Source: Monocercomonoides exilis
Lineage: Eukaryota > Preaxostyla > Oxymonadida > Polymastigidae
DNA: 64,000 bases
Assembly: GCA_001643675.2 (NCBI GenBank)
Contig: LSRY02000036.1
Span: 600,001-664,000, forward strand
Direction: 5' to 3'
Every line of letters begins with the position of its first letter. Positions within the stretch are counted from its first letter, which is position 1. Shown here piece by piece: positions 30,722 to 42,600 of the stretch. Made by a program: the position numbers and the translations under genes. The notes under the pieces are model-generated. The model was given only the letters and a program-made list of their open reading frames with translations. It ran no database searches and was not told where the DNA came from.

Positions 30722-33700
30722 ATGTCTTCACCGGATGATTGTGTGTTATTTTGAAGTATTTTGTTGTATGTTTCATTTGCAAAAATATATCTTATAATTT
30801 TAGATGAGCTTGGACCGCTTATCGGCAAAGGAGCTTTCAGTCAAGTGTACAAACTTATCAGAAGATCTGATGGCAAAGAATTTGCTGTGAAACAAATTGA
30901 TTTATATAAAAGCGATGGACAAGAAATTGCATTTCTACAAAATTTCGATTCACCATTTATTGTGAAGTATGTTGAATCGTTCAAGGATGCACATTGCCTT
31001 TACATCATCATGGAATTTTGCGAACATGGTAACTTGCGAGAATTTATTCAAGAAACAAAAGCAAAGGGACTTAGAGTGTCGGAGGAAGTTTGTTTAGATT
31101 AAATTGATTTGTTTTTTTGTCTGAGGTTTATATGAATAATTCAAAAATAAAACAAAAATTTTAGAAAGCGTGGCAATTCTTGGCATCTGCCACAGTTGGT
31201 TTAAATACACTTCATGTGCGGGGAGTTATTCATAGAGATTTGAAACCTGAAAACTTCTTCTTGGACGCACGATTTAATGCAAAGATCGGTATTTCATTTA
31301 TTCTCTTTGTGCTTTGCATTGGATTTTAATTAAATTTTAAAAACATCAATTTTTAACAGGTGATCTTGGTGTAGCTAGAGAATTACATTCGCCAGAAGAA
31401 ATGGCACAAACAAGAGCTGGAACACCGTTTGATCACTTAGTTTTAATCTTTATGATTTTCGTAATTCTTCCATATTTTTGTTCTTTACAGACTTTACTTC
31501 AGCCCAGAAGTCAACTTGATGGAAAAGTTTGAGCTTTTTCTTTTTGGCTGATTATCATTTTCCCGATTATTCTCGATTTAAATTACAATTAATTTTTATT
31601 CATAGATATACTCAACCTGCTGATATTTACTCTCTTGGTGTGTGCCTGCTTGAGCTTCTGACGTTAGAGCAATGCAATCCATTTTTGGTGTTTTCTGCAT
31701 CCGCACCCGACTCCTCAAAACCATCTCGCCCATACGATGATATTCTGAAGGAGTGTTTGGATAAGATTTCTTCAGAGTACTCAGACACAATCAAAGAGCT
31801 GCTGTTCCACATGCTCGCAAGAGTTTGACTATTTTTTTGTATTGATTTTTTTTTATTGAAGAATTGTATATTTTTTTATTTTTGATGATATTATTCTAAT
31901 TCCAATAATTATTATAATGACTTTTCCCCCTCAAATATTATCCAGGCACCAGACAAGCGACCCACCGCCCAGCAGATTCTGGACTCTCCCCGTGTGGCTG
32001 AAGAAGTCAAGAAACTCGAGTCGACTGGCCTGTCCACTGCAGCCACTGCTGCACAGGCAGGCACCATTGTGCCGACGATGTATGATGCATCCAAGTCAGT
32101 GGATGGGTCAGAGCCATACATCCAGAGCAGCTCATCCTCGCCCTCTGGTGTGCTCTTCCAAGGTCCATCGATGCCGTTCTTTGCGAAGATGCAGTCGCCC
32201 ACCCCGCGATATTCTGGCGCAGACCTCCCGCGTATCCACGCAGCACTGAAGAAGATGGAGTACCCACCCATGTTTGTGGACGATGATGCTCCCGAAAGGG
32301 ATGATCTGATTGATCGTGTGAAGAAGAACGTGGTGAATGAGATTTCTGCACTTGCCACTGCCTTGTCATCTGCCACTGAGAAGCACGTGAAGCAGCTGGT
32401 AGAAGAAGGCTTTTACCAGACGATGACTCGCTTCCTGTCGCCGTGTGGGAGCGAAGAGGGAGCTGACCAGGCGATTGTATCGCTGATCTGCCGGTGCTGT
32501 GTGTATGTGTGGAACTTCAAGGCATCCATCGTCTCTCCCTTCCAGCAGCAAGGGCTGGCTTCTGCACCTTCTTCTTCCTCCTTCTCGTCGTACACACTCA
32601 CAAAGGAGCAGGAAGAGGCGAGCGAAGTGAAGCAGTTTGTGGAGCGGCTGCTGGGCGAGCTGAGCGTCTCAACAGTAACCACCACGAACTACATCCTCAC
32701 AGCTGTGCATAGGTTCCTCCAGCAGTCCTTGCCAACAGCCATTGCGCGTGCGACAGAGGCAGAGAGAGATGCGACGATCAAGTTCTGCCGGCGGCTGGTG
32801 AGGAAGCTGAACAAGAAGCTGGACTCGACGTCGGGTGAGGTGGTGGAGCGGGCAGTGAAGATGATGTATCTCATCTGCATCCGGACGATGTCTGTGTCAA
32901 GTGGCGACAAACACCCACTCTTTGACACGATGAATGCGCTGCCGCGGTCGAAGAAGGGGAAGAAGTACAAGTCGACAATGGGCACACTCAGCTCAGAGAA
33001 CGGAGAAGAGGACGAGAACGACTCAGACGATTCGTCAGGTGATTTGGGCAATGACGACGATGACGATGAGGAGAACGAGAACGAAGGGAAAGCACTGCTG
33101 ACGACGGGGCTGCTGGACCCAGCGAATGCGTCGAAGTCGTCGGGCATTCAGCAACTGGTGTTTGTGTGTGAAACAACACCCAACGACGAGGTGAAGCTGT
33201 ATGCTGCTATCTGCCTGGTGCATCTCTTCCAGATGCAGAAGATTCCGAGCGAGCTTACATTCACTGTGGACACTGTGATGGACAAAGTGAAGAGGCAGGG
33301 CGAGTGGGTCACTAACTGCCTGGGGGCACTCAGAACACTCGCTGGAAAACATGGTTTGTTTGATTATTTATTAGAATTTTGAACTATTTTAAAAAATATT
33401 CTTATAATTTTTGATATATTTATTTATTAATTAATTAATTTGCTTATTTCATTGCTTGCTTGTTGTTAATTCAACAGAAAATCACTCGTTCCTTCTGACT
33501 GATCAATTCTTCAATCACGTGCCAAACCTTCTGAAGTTTGTTTTCTATCTGTTTTCATTTCTCTTCAATAACTTTATTAATTTTCTTCATTCATTTCCCA
33601 ATTTTTGATGCAGTGGTTCATATCCAGTTGTTGGCCACACATTTTCTGTTCTGTTTGCGCTGGTGAAGTTTGGAGAGCACGACAAAGCGAAGCCGTTCAT

Positions 33701-33803
33701 CAAGAAGGCTGTGCCTGATGCGCGTCTGCAGGTGTTTGTGAACCATCCTGATGAGCTGGTGAAGCACAATGCGAGGAAACTGGAGGCTGAGCTGAAGAAG
33801 TAG
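30722..33803 (+). CDS. NEK-like Ser/Thr protein kinase with long helical C-terminus (9 exons, 800 aa)
   Basis: Exons 30722-30740, 30804-31087, 31165-31288, 31360-31426, 31491-31526, 31606-31822, 31946-33353, 33478-33535 and 33614-33803. The total is 2403 nt and every phase fits. The N-terminal kinase domain (about residues 8-260) shows the glycine loop GKGAFSQVYK, VAIK-type Lys in FAVKQIDL, HRDLKPENF with the catalytic Asp, metal-binding DLG in place of DFG (usual in NEKs), GTPLYFSPE and the DIYSLGVCLLELL helix. It should be active. The remaining 540 residues are helical, with an acidic Asp/Glu run and regions that look ARM-like, ending in VNHPDELVKHNARKLEAELK. NEK kinases control mitosis, centrosomes and flagella. 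It is divergently paired with the CENP-I-like gene. Exon 7 is far more GC-rich than exons 1-6. Confidence 0.88.
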
Positions 33804-34730
33804 AAGTGGTTGAGATGGAGTTACAGAGAAGGGAGACTGCTATGAATGTGATGAGTGTGATGGCTCTGTTGATTGATTGTTGTTTGAGAGGAAGAAGAAG
33901 AGAAGAGGATTAAAATAAAAGAAAAGAAAAGAAAAATAGATAGATAGATAGATAGATAGCTCTTGTTATGAAGACTTCTGAATAATGAGGGCTTATCTGT
34001 TGTACAGAAAACGAGATAAATGCCTGTAGAAATTATGTTTGAGAAAGAGAAAGAGAAAGAGAGAATTTGAACGGAGCTGTTTTTTTAATGACATGAATAT
34101 TTTTTTGTTTGCCTTAATCCTCTTTGTTTACTATCTTTTTTATAAAAATTCACAATTTTCTTTTTCTTTCTTTTCTTTTTTTGGTTGTTTTGATTTCATT
34201 AAATGAGATTACTGTGCTAATTTTCCCCACCTAAAAAACGTGTATCTATTTTTGTCGTGTTCGAAAACTCATCCTTGCTTCTTCCTTTTGATTATTATTG
34301 TGATTGTTATTATTCACAGAAATATGTATGGATGGCATGAGAAATGACACTTTGGAAACACATTCAATTCTTCCGTTTCTCTTCAAATCACATCTTTTTT
34401 CGCTTGTTTTCGTCATTTCTTTTGGTAGTTACAATATTAATTTACCAGAGAGGAAGTTTCAAAAACTTTTTTTTATTTTTTTTACAATTAAAAAAAAAAA
34501 AGCTAGTTTTTCAATGTGTAAATAACTATCAAATTTGCACATATGAAATAAATTACAACACAAAGCATGCAAATTGGTATTAGAATGCCTTGCAATAATC
34601 AAACATTTACAAACGACTATCAGAAATAAGTTCTTCATATTTCCAACTAAAAATCGCTAATCACACAAAAAAAACTTGTTCCATATCGAACAATAATATC
34701 CGTTCTGTCACAGTTGATATACATCTATTT
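33804..34730. other. Intergenic region between convergent genes
   Basis: About 930 bp of AT-rich sequence between the stops of the kinase and the acetyltransferase. It contains a short (gata)n microsatellite near 33936-33960. Nothing else is supportable. Confidence 0.6.
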
Positions 34731-37230
34731 TTAGTTTTCAGCTGCTTTTCCTCCGTCGCTTTCGAACTCTGCCTCAAAATCGCTGGAGTCGATTGCGTCG
34801 TTGTCTTCAAGCGAGTCCTCTTCATCCAAATCATCATCGTCTTCATCATCCTCATCATCATCTGTGTCTTCTTTGACTTCCTCTCTTTCTTCCTTCGGCC
34901 AGCCCTGCTTGCCCCACTCGGCATCAATGAAATGCTTCAGCGCTTCGGCTGTTCGGAAGTAATCGTTGTCTTCGCCATTGTATATCTTCGCATTCAAAGC
35001 CATTCGAAGGAGATCAGCACGGAACTGCGAGGGAAGCATGTAATACGACTCTGTCTTCAGTCTGGCTTTGATGACAGTCAAATCTGTTGAAAAAAGCACA
35101 AACACAATGAATTAACATTTGAAAGCAAAGAAAAAAATAAATTGAAAAATAGAGTTAAGCAATATAAAACAAATGGAAACAAATAAGATTTATATAAGAC
35201 ATGAAAAAATTGTAATGAAAACAATTAAATAAATATGATAAATATTTCAGACTCATTTCCAAAAATTAATATGAAATCCATATCAACTCGAAGCACACCA
35301 ATCGGGTTCTTCACGCACTGATAGTAATCAGCAACGTCCTTCTCCTTGACAGGCTCCAGGAACGGCCACGAGAGTGTCATGTCGCGTGAGATTTTGTCGT
35401 AGAAGATTCCATATTTGATGTGGCACTGCGTGACATAGCCACGGGTGAGGGGGCGATAGCGGGGTCGGTGGATCTGGGCCAGTGTCGACTGGAAGAGCGG
35501 AGAGAGACGAGACTCGGGTGATGTGGAGCGGGAGGAGGGAGAAAAACTGCGCGACTCGGAAAGAGGAAGCATTGGATCGGATGAAGAAGATGGAGGAGAA
35601 GAAGGGGAGGAAGGAGAAGAAGGAGAGGAAGGTCTAACTGAGTCGAAAGAATAAGAAGATTGAGAATATGAAGTGTTTTGTGATGGAGATGCAGGAGCGG
35701 AAGAAGAAGAAGAAGAAGCGAATGGAGTTGTATGGCCAGAGTGTGACGTGGGCAGGGAAGATGAAGTGGGACGTTGAGGTTCTTCTTCCGAAGCAGAAGA
35801 AGAGTGAGTCGATGAAGAGGAAGAGGAAGAAGAAGATGCTGATCCAGATTTTTGAGACTGCTCGTATTCCTGCTGTGTCTCTCCGTTTGTTAAGTTCAGC
35901 GGCTGAGGAGGGCTTTCCCAGTTTGGAACGGATGTGGTTGGAGTCAGTCCAAGATCATCAGCCGGGTGCAATGGGCGTAAAACATCGACTTGAAAGAATC
36001 TGAGCAGAATTGCCATTCATAAAAAAAAAAATAATAATAATAATAAGTTAATAAATAATTTATTAATTATTACAGGCAGTGGTTTGAGCCAGTACAAGAT
36101 GAATTCATAGGAAATAAATTTTAAGGTATTATTTAAAATATATCAAATAAAATTTTAAAAAAAATATTAATAACGAATCTAACATGAGAAGCAAACTGTG
36201 CCTCTGGTGAGGGAATAACAATGACGCCTCCATTGAGAGACCGCGGGATGGCCGAGTTGATCAGGTCTGTCGACACCACAATCCTCTTCATTGTCCTCTT
36301 TGGTGGCGGAAACACAGTGCCGCAATTGGAGAACTGTGATATCTTCTCCATAATGGCTCGCCTCTGCCTCTGGATCATGTCCGTTGGCCGAAGATAATTG
36401 ATGTGAGGATGGATCAAAAACTCCATCAGCGTCGATTCATCATAATCCTTGATGTACCCTTCCCACATTTCTCTGGGCATTTGTATGTTTGATGAAAATC
36501 CTTGCTTACTGAAATATCCAACTGCATGGTTATCAGCATATGTAAGTAAAAATTTTAGCCCAATACAACGGGCGTATTCTTTGGCGTGCGCCATAAGCCG
36601 TGATCCGTATCCTCGAACTTGCTCGTTTGCATCAACTGCACAAAAGGCAATTTCGCCTAATCCGGTCTGAGGAAACGCTCGAATTGTAATTCCGGCAACG
36701 ACTTGTATTCTGTTTTTCAAGCATATCACAGAATGATGACGACGATCAAATATTAATCGCGTAATGTACTCTCTCGGCATTTTTGGAAGTTGCCTCGCAA
36801 AAAGATTTTTTAGAGCGACAAGTAATACAAGTGACTGAGTTGATCCAACAGATTCGATTGATGAGCTAACATTTGAAGATGAATGTTGATAATGTCTGTT
36901 TGGGTACTTACTGTCGTTTCTACAAAGTACAAATCTTATAACTCCGTTGGCTTCATCAAAAATTTGCCTCCTTTCCCGAAGAGGAAGTGTTGGATTTAAA
37001 TAAGTTTGGAAAATTGTTTGCTTTTGGTACGGCTGTGGTTCAGCTAGTGTTGATTCATAAGAAATAGAATTTTTAAGAGGCAAGGGTTGAGGATAATCAA
37101 CGTAATGAAAAGGTGGATCTTCAGATGTTTTTGAAAAATCAAAAGTTATTTCTTCTTTATCAAAGGTATTTTGAGTAATCTCTTCATCATCTTTAGTAAT
37201 GCCTGTTTTATTTGGACATGACTTTTGCAT
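34731..37230 (-). CDS. GCN5: GCN5/PCAF-type histone acetyltransferase with bromodomain (3 exons, 695 aa)
   Basis: Exons 37230-36197, 35999-35299 and 35083-34731; introns of 197 and 215 nt; all phases fit. The GNAT domain is unmistakable: MPREYITRLIFDRRHHSVIC, GEIAFCAVDANEQVRGYGSR (catalytic Glu of the first strand and the Q/R-x-x-G-x-G acetyl-CoA loop), LKFLLTYADNHAVGYFSKQG and EGYIKDYDESTLME. The C-terminal bromodomain is split by intron 2 and reads SWPFLEPVKEKDVADYY, then VKNPIDLTVIKARLKTESYY, then NAKIYNGEDNDYF, with the acetyl-lysine-binding Asn in YNG. GCN5 acetylates histone H3 in SAGA-type coactivators. Oddly, a Ser/Pro-rich linker of about 150 residues separates the two domains, and a poly-acidic tail follows. 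The N-terminal PCAF homology region is absent, as in most protists. Confidence 0.95.
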
Positions 37231-37330
37231 CTAGATTATTTATAATCCAAACGTCAGGGATAAAATGCAAAAAAAATTTTTCTTTCAAAGAGTTATATAT
37301 AATTTTTTTTTCAAAAAAGAAAATTTTCGG

Positions 37331-37518
37331 ATTTGGGACAGAATTCTTGCATTTATGAAAGATTAAATGATTTGTTCTTAAATTTATCGGTTATTGGATA
37401 ATTATAATTCTAACATCACCGTGCAATATTAAGAGTAATAATTTTTAAAATTATAAAAAAAAAATTCGAAAGAACTGTGTGGAACAAAATTCTTCAATCA
37501 AAATATATTGTCCCAAAT
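37331..37518. repeat. MITE-like element, family B, copy 3
   Basis: About 188 bp, starting 'atttgggaca' and ending 'tgtcccaaat', a short perfect inverted pair. Internal landmarks match the copies at 7634-7817 (direct) and 10894-11080 (inverse). It sits about 100 bp upstream of the GCN5 start codon. Confidence 0.65.
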
Positions 37519-38044
37519 TATATGTCTGATAATAATTGATGTCGTTTATTCTATCAAATTTTTCGATGGAAAAAACATATTTTTAAAAAAAGCGCATTTT
37601 TAAAAAAAAAAACATTAGTTTTTTCTGTGTTTTAAATATTAATAAGGTTGTTTGTCATTGGGAAGAGATTTTGTATTTAAATAAAAATTCATGATATATG
37701 TTTTTGAAAAAACAGTTTTTTCTCATATGGGGGGAAATATGGACTTTCAAGCTTTTTTTGTACAAAGCATGAAATAATTGTTTCACTTATAACATTATTA
37801 AACTTAATCAGATTTCAAAATAAATTTGATTTTTATTTTTGAATGCAAACGCCATTGATATAATAACATTATGTTGTGTGACATCACATGCATTTCAAAA
37901 AATAAACTCATTTTTTTCAATTTTTTTTCATTACAAAAACTTCATCTTTGGTATGTAATCATTCAATGAAAATGCATGAAGTCAATTATTTTGTCCCAAA
38001 TAAAGATGAAGATGTTTCCAATTGGACTTTTCATTTTTCAGTGT

Positions 38045-38045
<1 letters not shown>

Positions 38046-38098
<53 letters not shown>
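38046..38098. repeat. Uninterrupted T tract (about 53 T) followed by (GTT)n
   Basis: A homopolymer run comparable to the one at 5717-5764, directly followed by about five gtt units. On the minus strand it reads as a poly(A) stretch. Confidence 0.9.
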
Positions 38099-38689
38099 CG
38101 TTGTTGTTGTTGTTGTTATAAAAGGGAAATTTTCGAACAGATAATTTTGTTAGAAATAATATGAATTCAGAAATAATATCATAAATATTCAAATTAATTC
38201 TGATAAGTTTGAACATCATTTTCAGATCGTTTTGTAATGTATTTTTCTATAACAATGTATTTTGTGAAATTTGTGACAAAAATACAACGCTGTTTTTAAA
38301 GTTTTCTCACCAAAGATAAACAACCTTTGAAATACCAATACCACGAAAAAAGTTGTGAAATCAAAAAATTACACCTATCAATGAAAAATCTTTTCCCACA
38401 ATTTCATATTTTTCTAAGAATTTTTTTGTACGGTCTAAGCTGGATATTATAACAACCGGTTTTGCATAAATTTCTGTGACAATTACAGTTTTTGATTATA
38501 TGCGATCTCACCTAGCACAGAAAAAAAGTTAAATAAATAAATAATTAATTAATTTTGATTCAATTTTTTCCATTTTTTGAATATTACTTAGTAATTCATA
38601 TTTTTCTCTTTTAATTGCAAATTTAATCATTAATTGACATTGTTTAATCATTTTATTCCATTTTTTTGGATAATCGAAACTGTTAGATT

Positions 38690-38900
38690 TTTGATCAAAA
38701 AAAACGATTTGAAAATGAAAAAAAATTCACAATATCAAGCCAAATGTGATTATACAATTTTCGCTCTGTGATTATATGCGATGATAAATGAATGAAAAAT
38801 TGGCAAATAATGTCGGTGCATGGAAAATTGTTTCCACAAACGAATATGACTGCAAGCGATGTGATTTCATCCTGTTTTGACTGAACTCGAATTTTCATTG
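38690..38900 (-). mobile_element. Fragment of the Merlin-like element (non-autonomous or decayed)
   Basis: Read on the minus strand, this segment follows the 3' end of the transposase relic at about 6577-6770. Shared blocks in order are 'gtcaaaac..gatg', 'catattcgtt/cacattcgtt', 'tccatgcaccgacat', 'ttttcattcat', 'atcacag' and 'tataatcacat'. Only the end region is present, so it is a deletion derivative or MITE of the same element. The surrounding 'gattatatgcgat' words recur near 38490 and 38765. Confidence 0.6.
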
Positions 38901-39610
38901 TTTGCTGACATGAAATTAGTATTTAAGAATTTTTCCAAAAGAGGAGCATCTGCTGTAATCTAGTTCGTATATAATTACAAATAATTGAACAAAATTGAAT
39001 GTGACTATGTCCAATCTTTGTAATATTTTGAAAACTGCAAGATCATGATCATTGAGATGATAAAGATCACGAAATGAAGAAAAAAATAATAATTATTTCA
39101 ATATTTTCCTTGGAGTTTTTTTCTCTAATTCCAAAAAAGAAGATTTGATACTCAGTGCAGTAAAAAAATGTTATCCATATTTTACAGTTCGAAAATATTT
39201 TTGTATTTTTTATTTTTATTTCTTTTAACTTTTTAAAGAGTTGATGCATGCATAAATGTGATATTCTTTAAAATGCTTACAATAAACATTAGAAACTGTT
39301 TCATTGCAATTCATCTTGTGAGAATTATCCTGATGTTGTTATTAACAGAAAAAATGGTGATGCTAAAAGCACCATAAAACACACACGCCTCTTCCACAAA
39401 AAATTGAAAACAAAAGTCAAAATGAGAAAAATAAAAAATTGTTTTTGAAACATTTTGATTCTGATTCGAAGAAAGTCGAAAAATGGAAAGCAGACTGAAC
39501 TCACTGGGATAATTCACATCCTGCTCTCCACTTCCCATTCAACGAATAATACTCAAAGAAGAAAGCAAAGAAAGCCCTTCTCAAAAGAATGCCAACCAAT
39601 ACGACCATCA

Positions 39611-42600
39611 TCACAAGTATTTTCGGCTTTTCCTCCCTTCTTCTTTGCTTATCGATTCGCTCATCCCATCTTCTTCCTCTTCTTCCTCTTCCTCTTCGTC
39701 TCGCAAAGAATCGCAGATTGCATCTGTCAGTGTCACCATCACTGCCCCAGCTGGAAAGTGCCCAATCAGCTCTCGCTTCATCCCACTCAGAGAAGGCCTG
39801 TCTGCCTCATTCCACGAGATACACAGCCTCCAAAACTCCAAATATGGTGTGTCCTTCACCAGCCCCACATTCGGCATTTCTCCATTCGCAATCTTCTGCC
39901 CAGCTGCCTCTGCCTCATACTCCCCGAACGGGATCTGGAGCGTCAGGCACTCCCACAGCATCATCCCGACCGAGAATGCCACCGACTTCTCTGTTGCCCC
40001 CATCTTCTTGTTCATCTGCAGCTCTGGCGCCTTCCACCTCAGACACTCTTTCTTGAAATTGTCATCCTCATCCTCAAATGCAGACGAGGGCAGAGAGTCA
40101 TCCTCCTCCTCCTCCTCATCACTGGCAGATGTCGCAACAGTTGACGAGGAGATGGATGAGGAATCGGAATCATCGTCAGATGAGAAGTCGGAGTGCATCA
40201 CGATGCAGATGACCATGTGCTCAGAGAATAGCACAATGTGTGGGCTCAGATTGGCAAGTGACTGAAGAGGGTTGTCCATCTCGGAAAATGAGTGGAGGGC
40301 GAGATTGGCCACCCAGAACAAGACCTGGGCAGCTGTTTGCTCTCTTTCCTGCAAAGTGCCTATCGCCATCTCCTTCTTCTCATTCCTCCCATGAAGCAGC
40401 ATGAACAGCGAATCCCTCAGATCCACAATCAATTTCTCATGAGGTGATGAGCAGGCCATTGCATCCACCAGATTCGACATCGATGAGGTGGTTGGACACA
40501 AATCCTCCCCACGAACAAAGGTGGATTCTGTATCTGAAGTGTCTGTGGTTGAAGCGGATGAAATGGATGGTGATGGAGTTCGCTTCCTTGAAACATCATC
40601 TTTTTCTTCCTCAACCTTTTCTAATGCCCATTCAGGAATCTTGTCTGAATCTCTGCCCAGGATGTATTCAGTCGATCCGCTCTCAGACAGAAGATGCTCT
40701 GATGACTCCGAGTGTCCCAAGCTCTTCGCATACACCCTCTTCTTGATCCTTTCCTCATTTTTCTTCTCTGCTTCCCTTTCTGCTCTCCTCCACTGCTCCT
40801 CAGGAGACATCTCCATCGTCACCATCTCAAATGCCTTTGGATCTTTTCTGATGTTATCATTCACAATCTCTCTCAGATCTTCTGCTTCATTCTTCACCTT
40901 CTTCCATCGAACAATGAATATCACAGAAATAATCAGAACAATCAACAATATCACAACAAGCACAACAACAATCAACAACCAATACGATTTCCCTTCTTTT
41001 CCTCCTTCAACAATCCTTTCATCCCCATTTGCCTTGGGATCACTTCTGTTCTTCAGAATGAAAGAATCAGTTGCAGACAACCGCTTTCCATACACAATCA
41101 TCACAGACACCTCCGTCTCATCTGGGATCGACGAAAGATTTCTCGAAGGCACCATCCCAACTGCTTCCGTTTCGCTCACAAACCCATCTTCTGCAAAATG
41201 ATATGTCTCAATCAGGTCTGTATCTCCAGCTGACAAAATCAGTCGGAATGACAAATCGCATGGCAGAAGAAGTGCTCCCTTGAATTGAATTTCAGTCCCA
41301 CATCCATTTTCGCTGGCCGAAGCCTCTTCCAGCTTGGGAACGAAGAAGGGCGATTCACTTTCTCCTGCTATCCCTTCCAGGCTGCATCCATCATCCAGAA
41401 TCCACAGCGAAGAATTGGGCATCACCCCATCTCCTCCCTTCAAACTGGAAATGGTCAGCGAAGCAGAATCTGAACAGATGATATTTCGACGAAGTGATGG
41501 ATATTTCTGAATAAATGGATTGGTATTATCAAATCTTCCATCTTTGATGTTCATAGCACCTCCATATAAGGTTATTCCTCCCTTTGAGGAGTTGCTGATT
41601 GTTGTGTCTCTCACAACAGCTGAACTGCTCGAGAAATCAATTACAGACCCATTCCATCTGCAAATTTCATCCATTTCATTATTTGTCTTTTCGAAATTAC
41701 CAATGAGATTTCCCACAAACACACACGAGTCAAGAAATATTTTGTTTGCATTTGCCACTGACACTTGGCTTCCTTTTTGCAACTCTGATGTGCATTCACG
41801 AAAAGAGCAGTTCAGCATCTCAAAGTCGGTCATTGGTTGAGTTGTGCAAATAATGCAGGATCCAGATGATGTTTTGATGATGTTTGAGAATGATGATTGC
41901 ATCAATGAAAAAACAAGTGAAGAGTTGATTGCTTCGAATGAGATGAGGCTTCTATCTTGCAAAGAGATATTTGTGGCTGACAACTTCGAAATTCCCACAT
42001 TTTCACACTTTCCACATTCAAACATTGAACTCTTGCATTCCACATCGCTGACTGACAAATCTTCAAATGTTGCTCTTTCTGAACTCAAAATCTGGAATAC
42101 AGGTTTTGAGAATATCAAATGTCCAACACCACATCGATCTGCTTCAAACAGCCCATCTTCAACAACAACAAGAGAACAATCAAAAAGGATCTGTGAATTC
42201 TCCTCTGATCTGTTCTCTATCAGGAATGAAACAGATTCGAGAATAAGAGACCCACTCAGTTGGTGCATCAAACACGAGCAGCCAATATTCCCCGTTCCTT
42301 CAAAAACAAATTTCACTCTCTCCAATCGAGCAAACTCCGAAGTTTTCACAACTCCCTCACCTCCCAAATTTATCTCCCAGATTTTTATCTCAGCATTTCT
42401 GTTCGCTTCCATCGACTTGATCGTCACACTCTCAGCTGAGCACGAACCAGTTAATCTGGTTTCATTCCAGACATACAGCTGCGAATAATCCGATGGGATG
42501 ATGTGGCTCACCCCAACATTCAGCGATGAACATGCTCCCTTCATTTCCCCACAGTTCTTGCCGTCGCTGTTGTTTCCCAGAATCGAAGATACAAATATGA

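Larger units (their letters stand above)
37231..39610. other. AT-rich intergenic region with element remnants
   Basis: About 2.4 kb. It contains one MITE-like copy (37331-37518), a 53-T homopolymer, a (gtt)n run and an inverted fragment of the transposon at 6 kb. No supportable gene. Confidence 0.55.

Noticed and set aside
39455-41283. Plus-strand Ser/His-rich ORFs opposite the giant genes
   Set aside because: They duplicate exactly at 53.4-54.9 kb because the minus-strand coding module is duplicated; antisense shadows.
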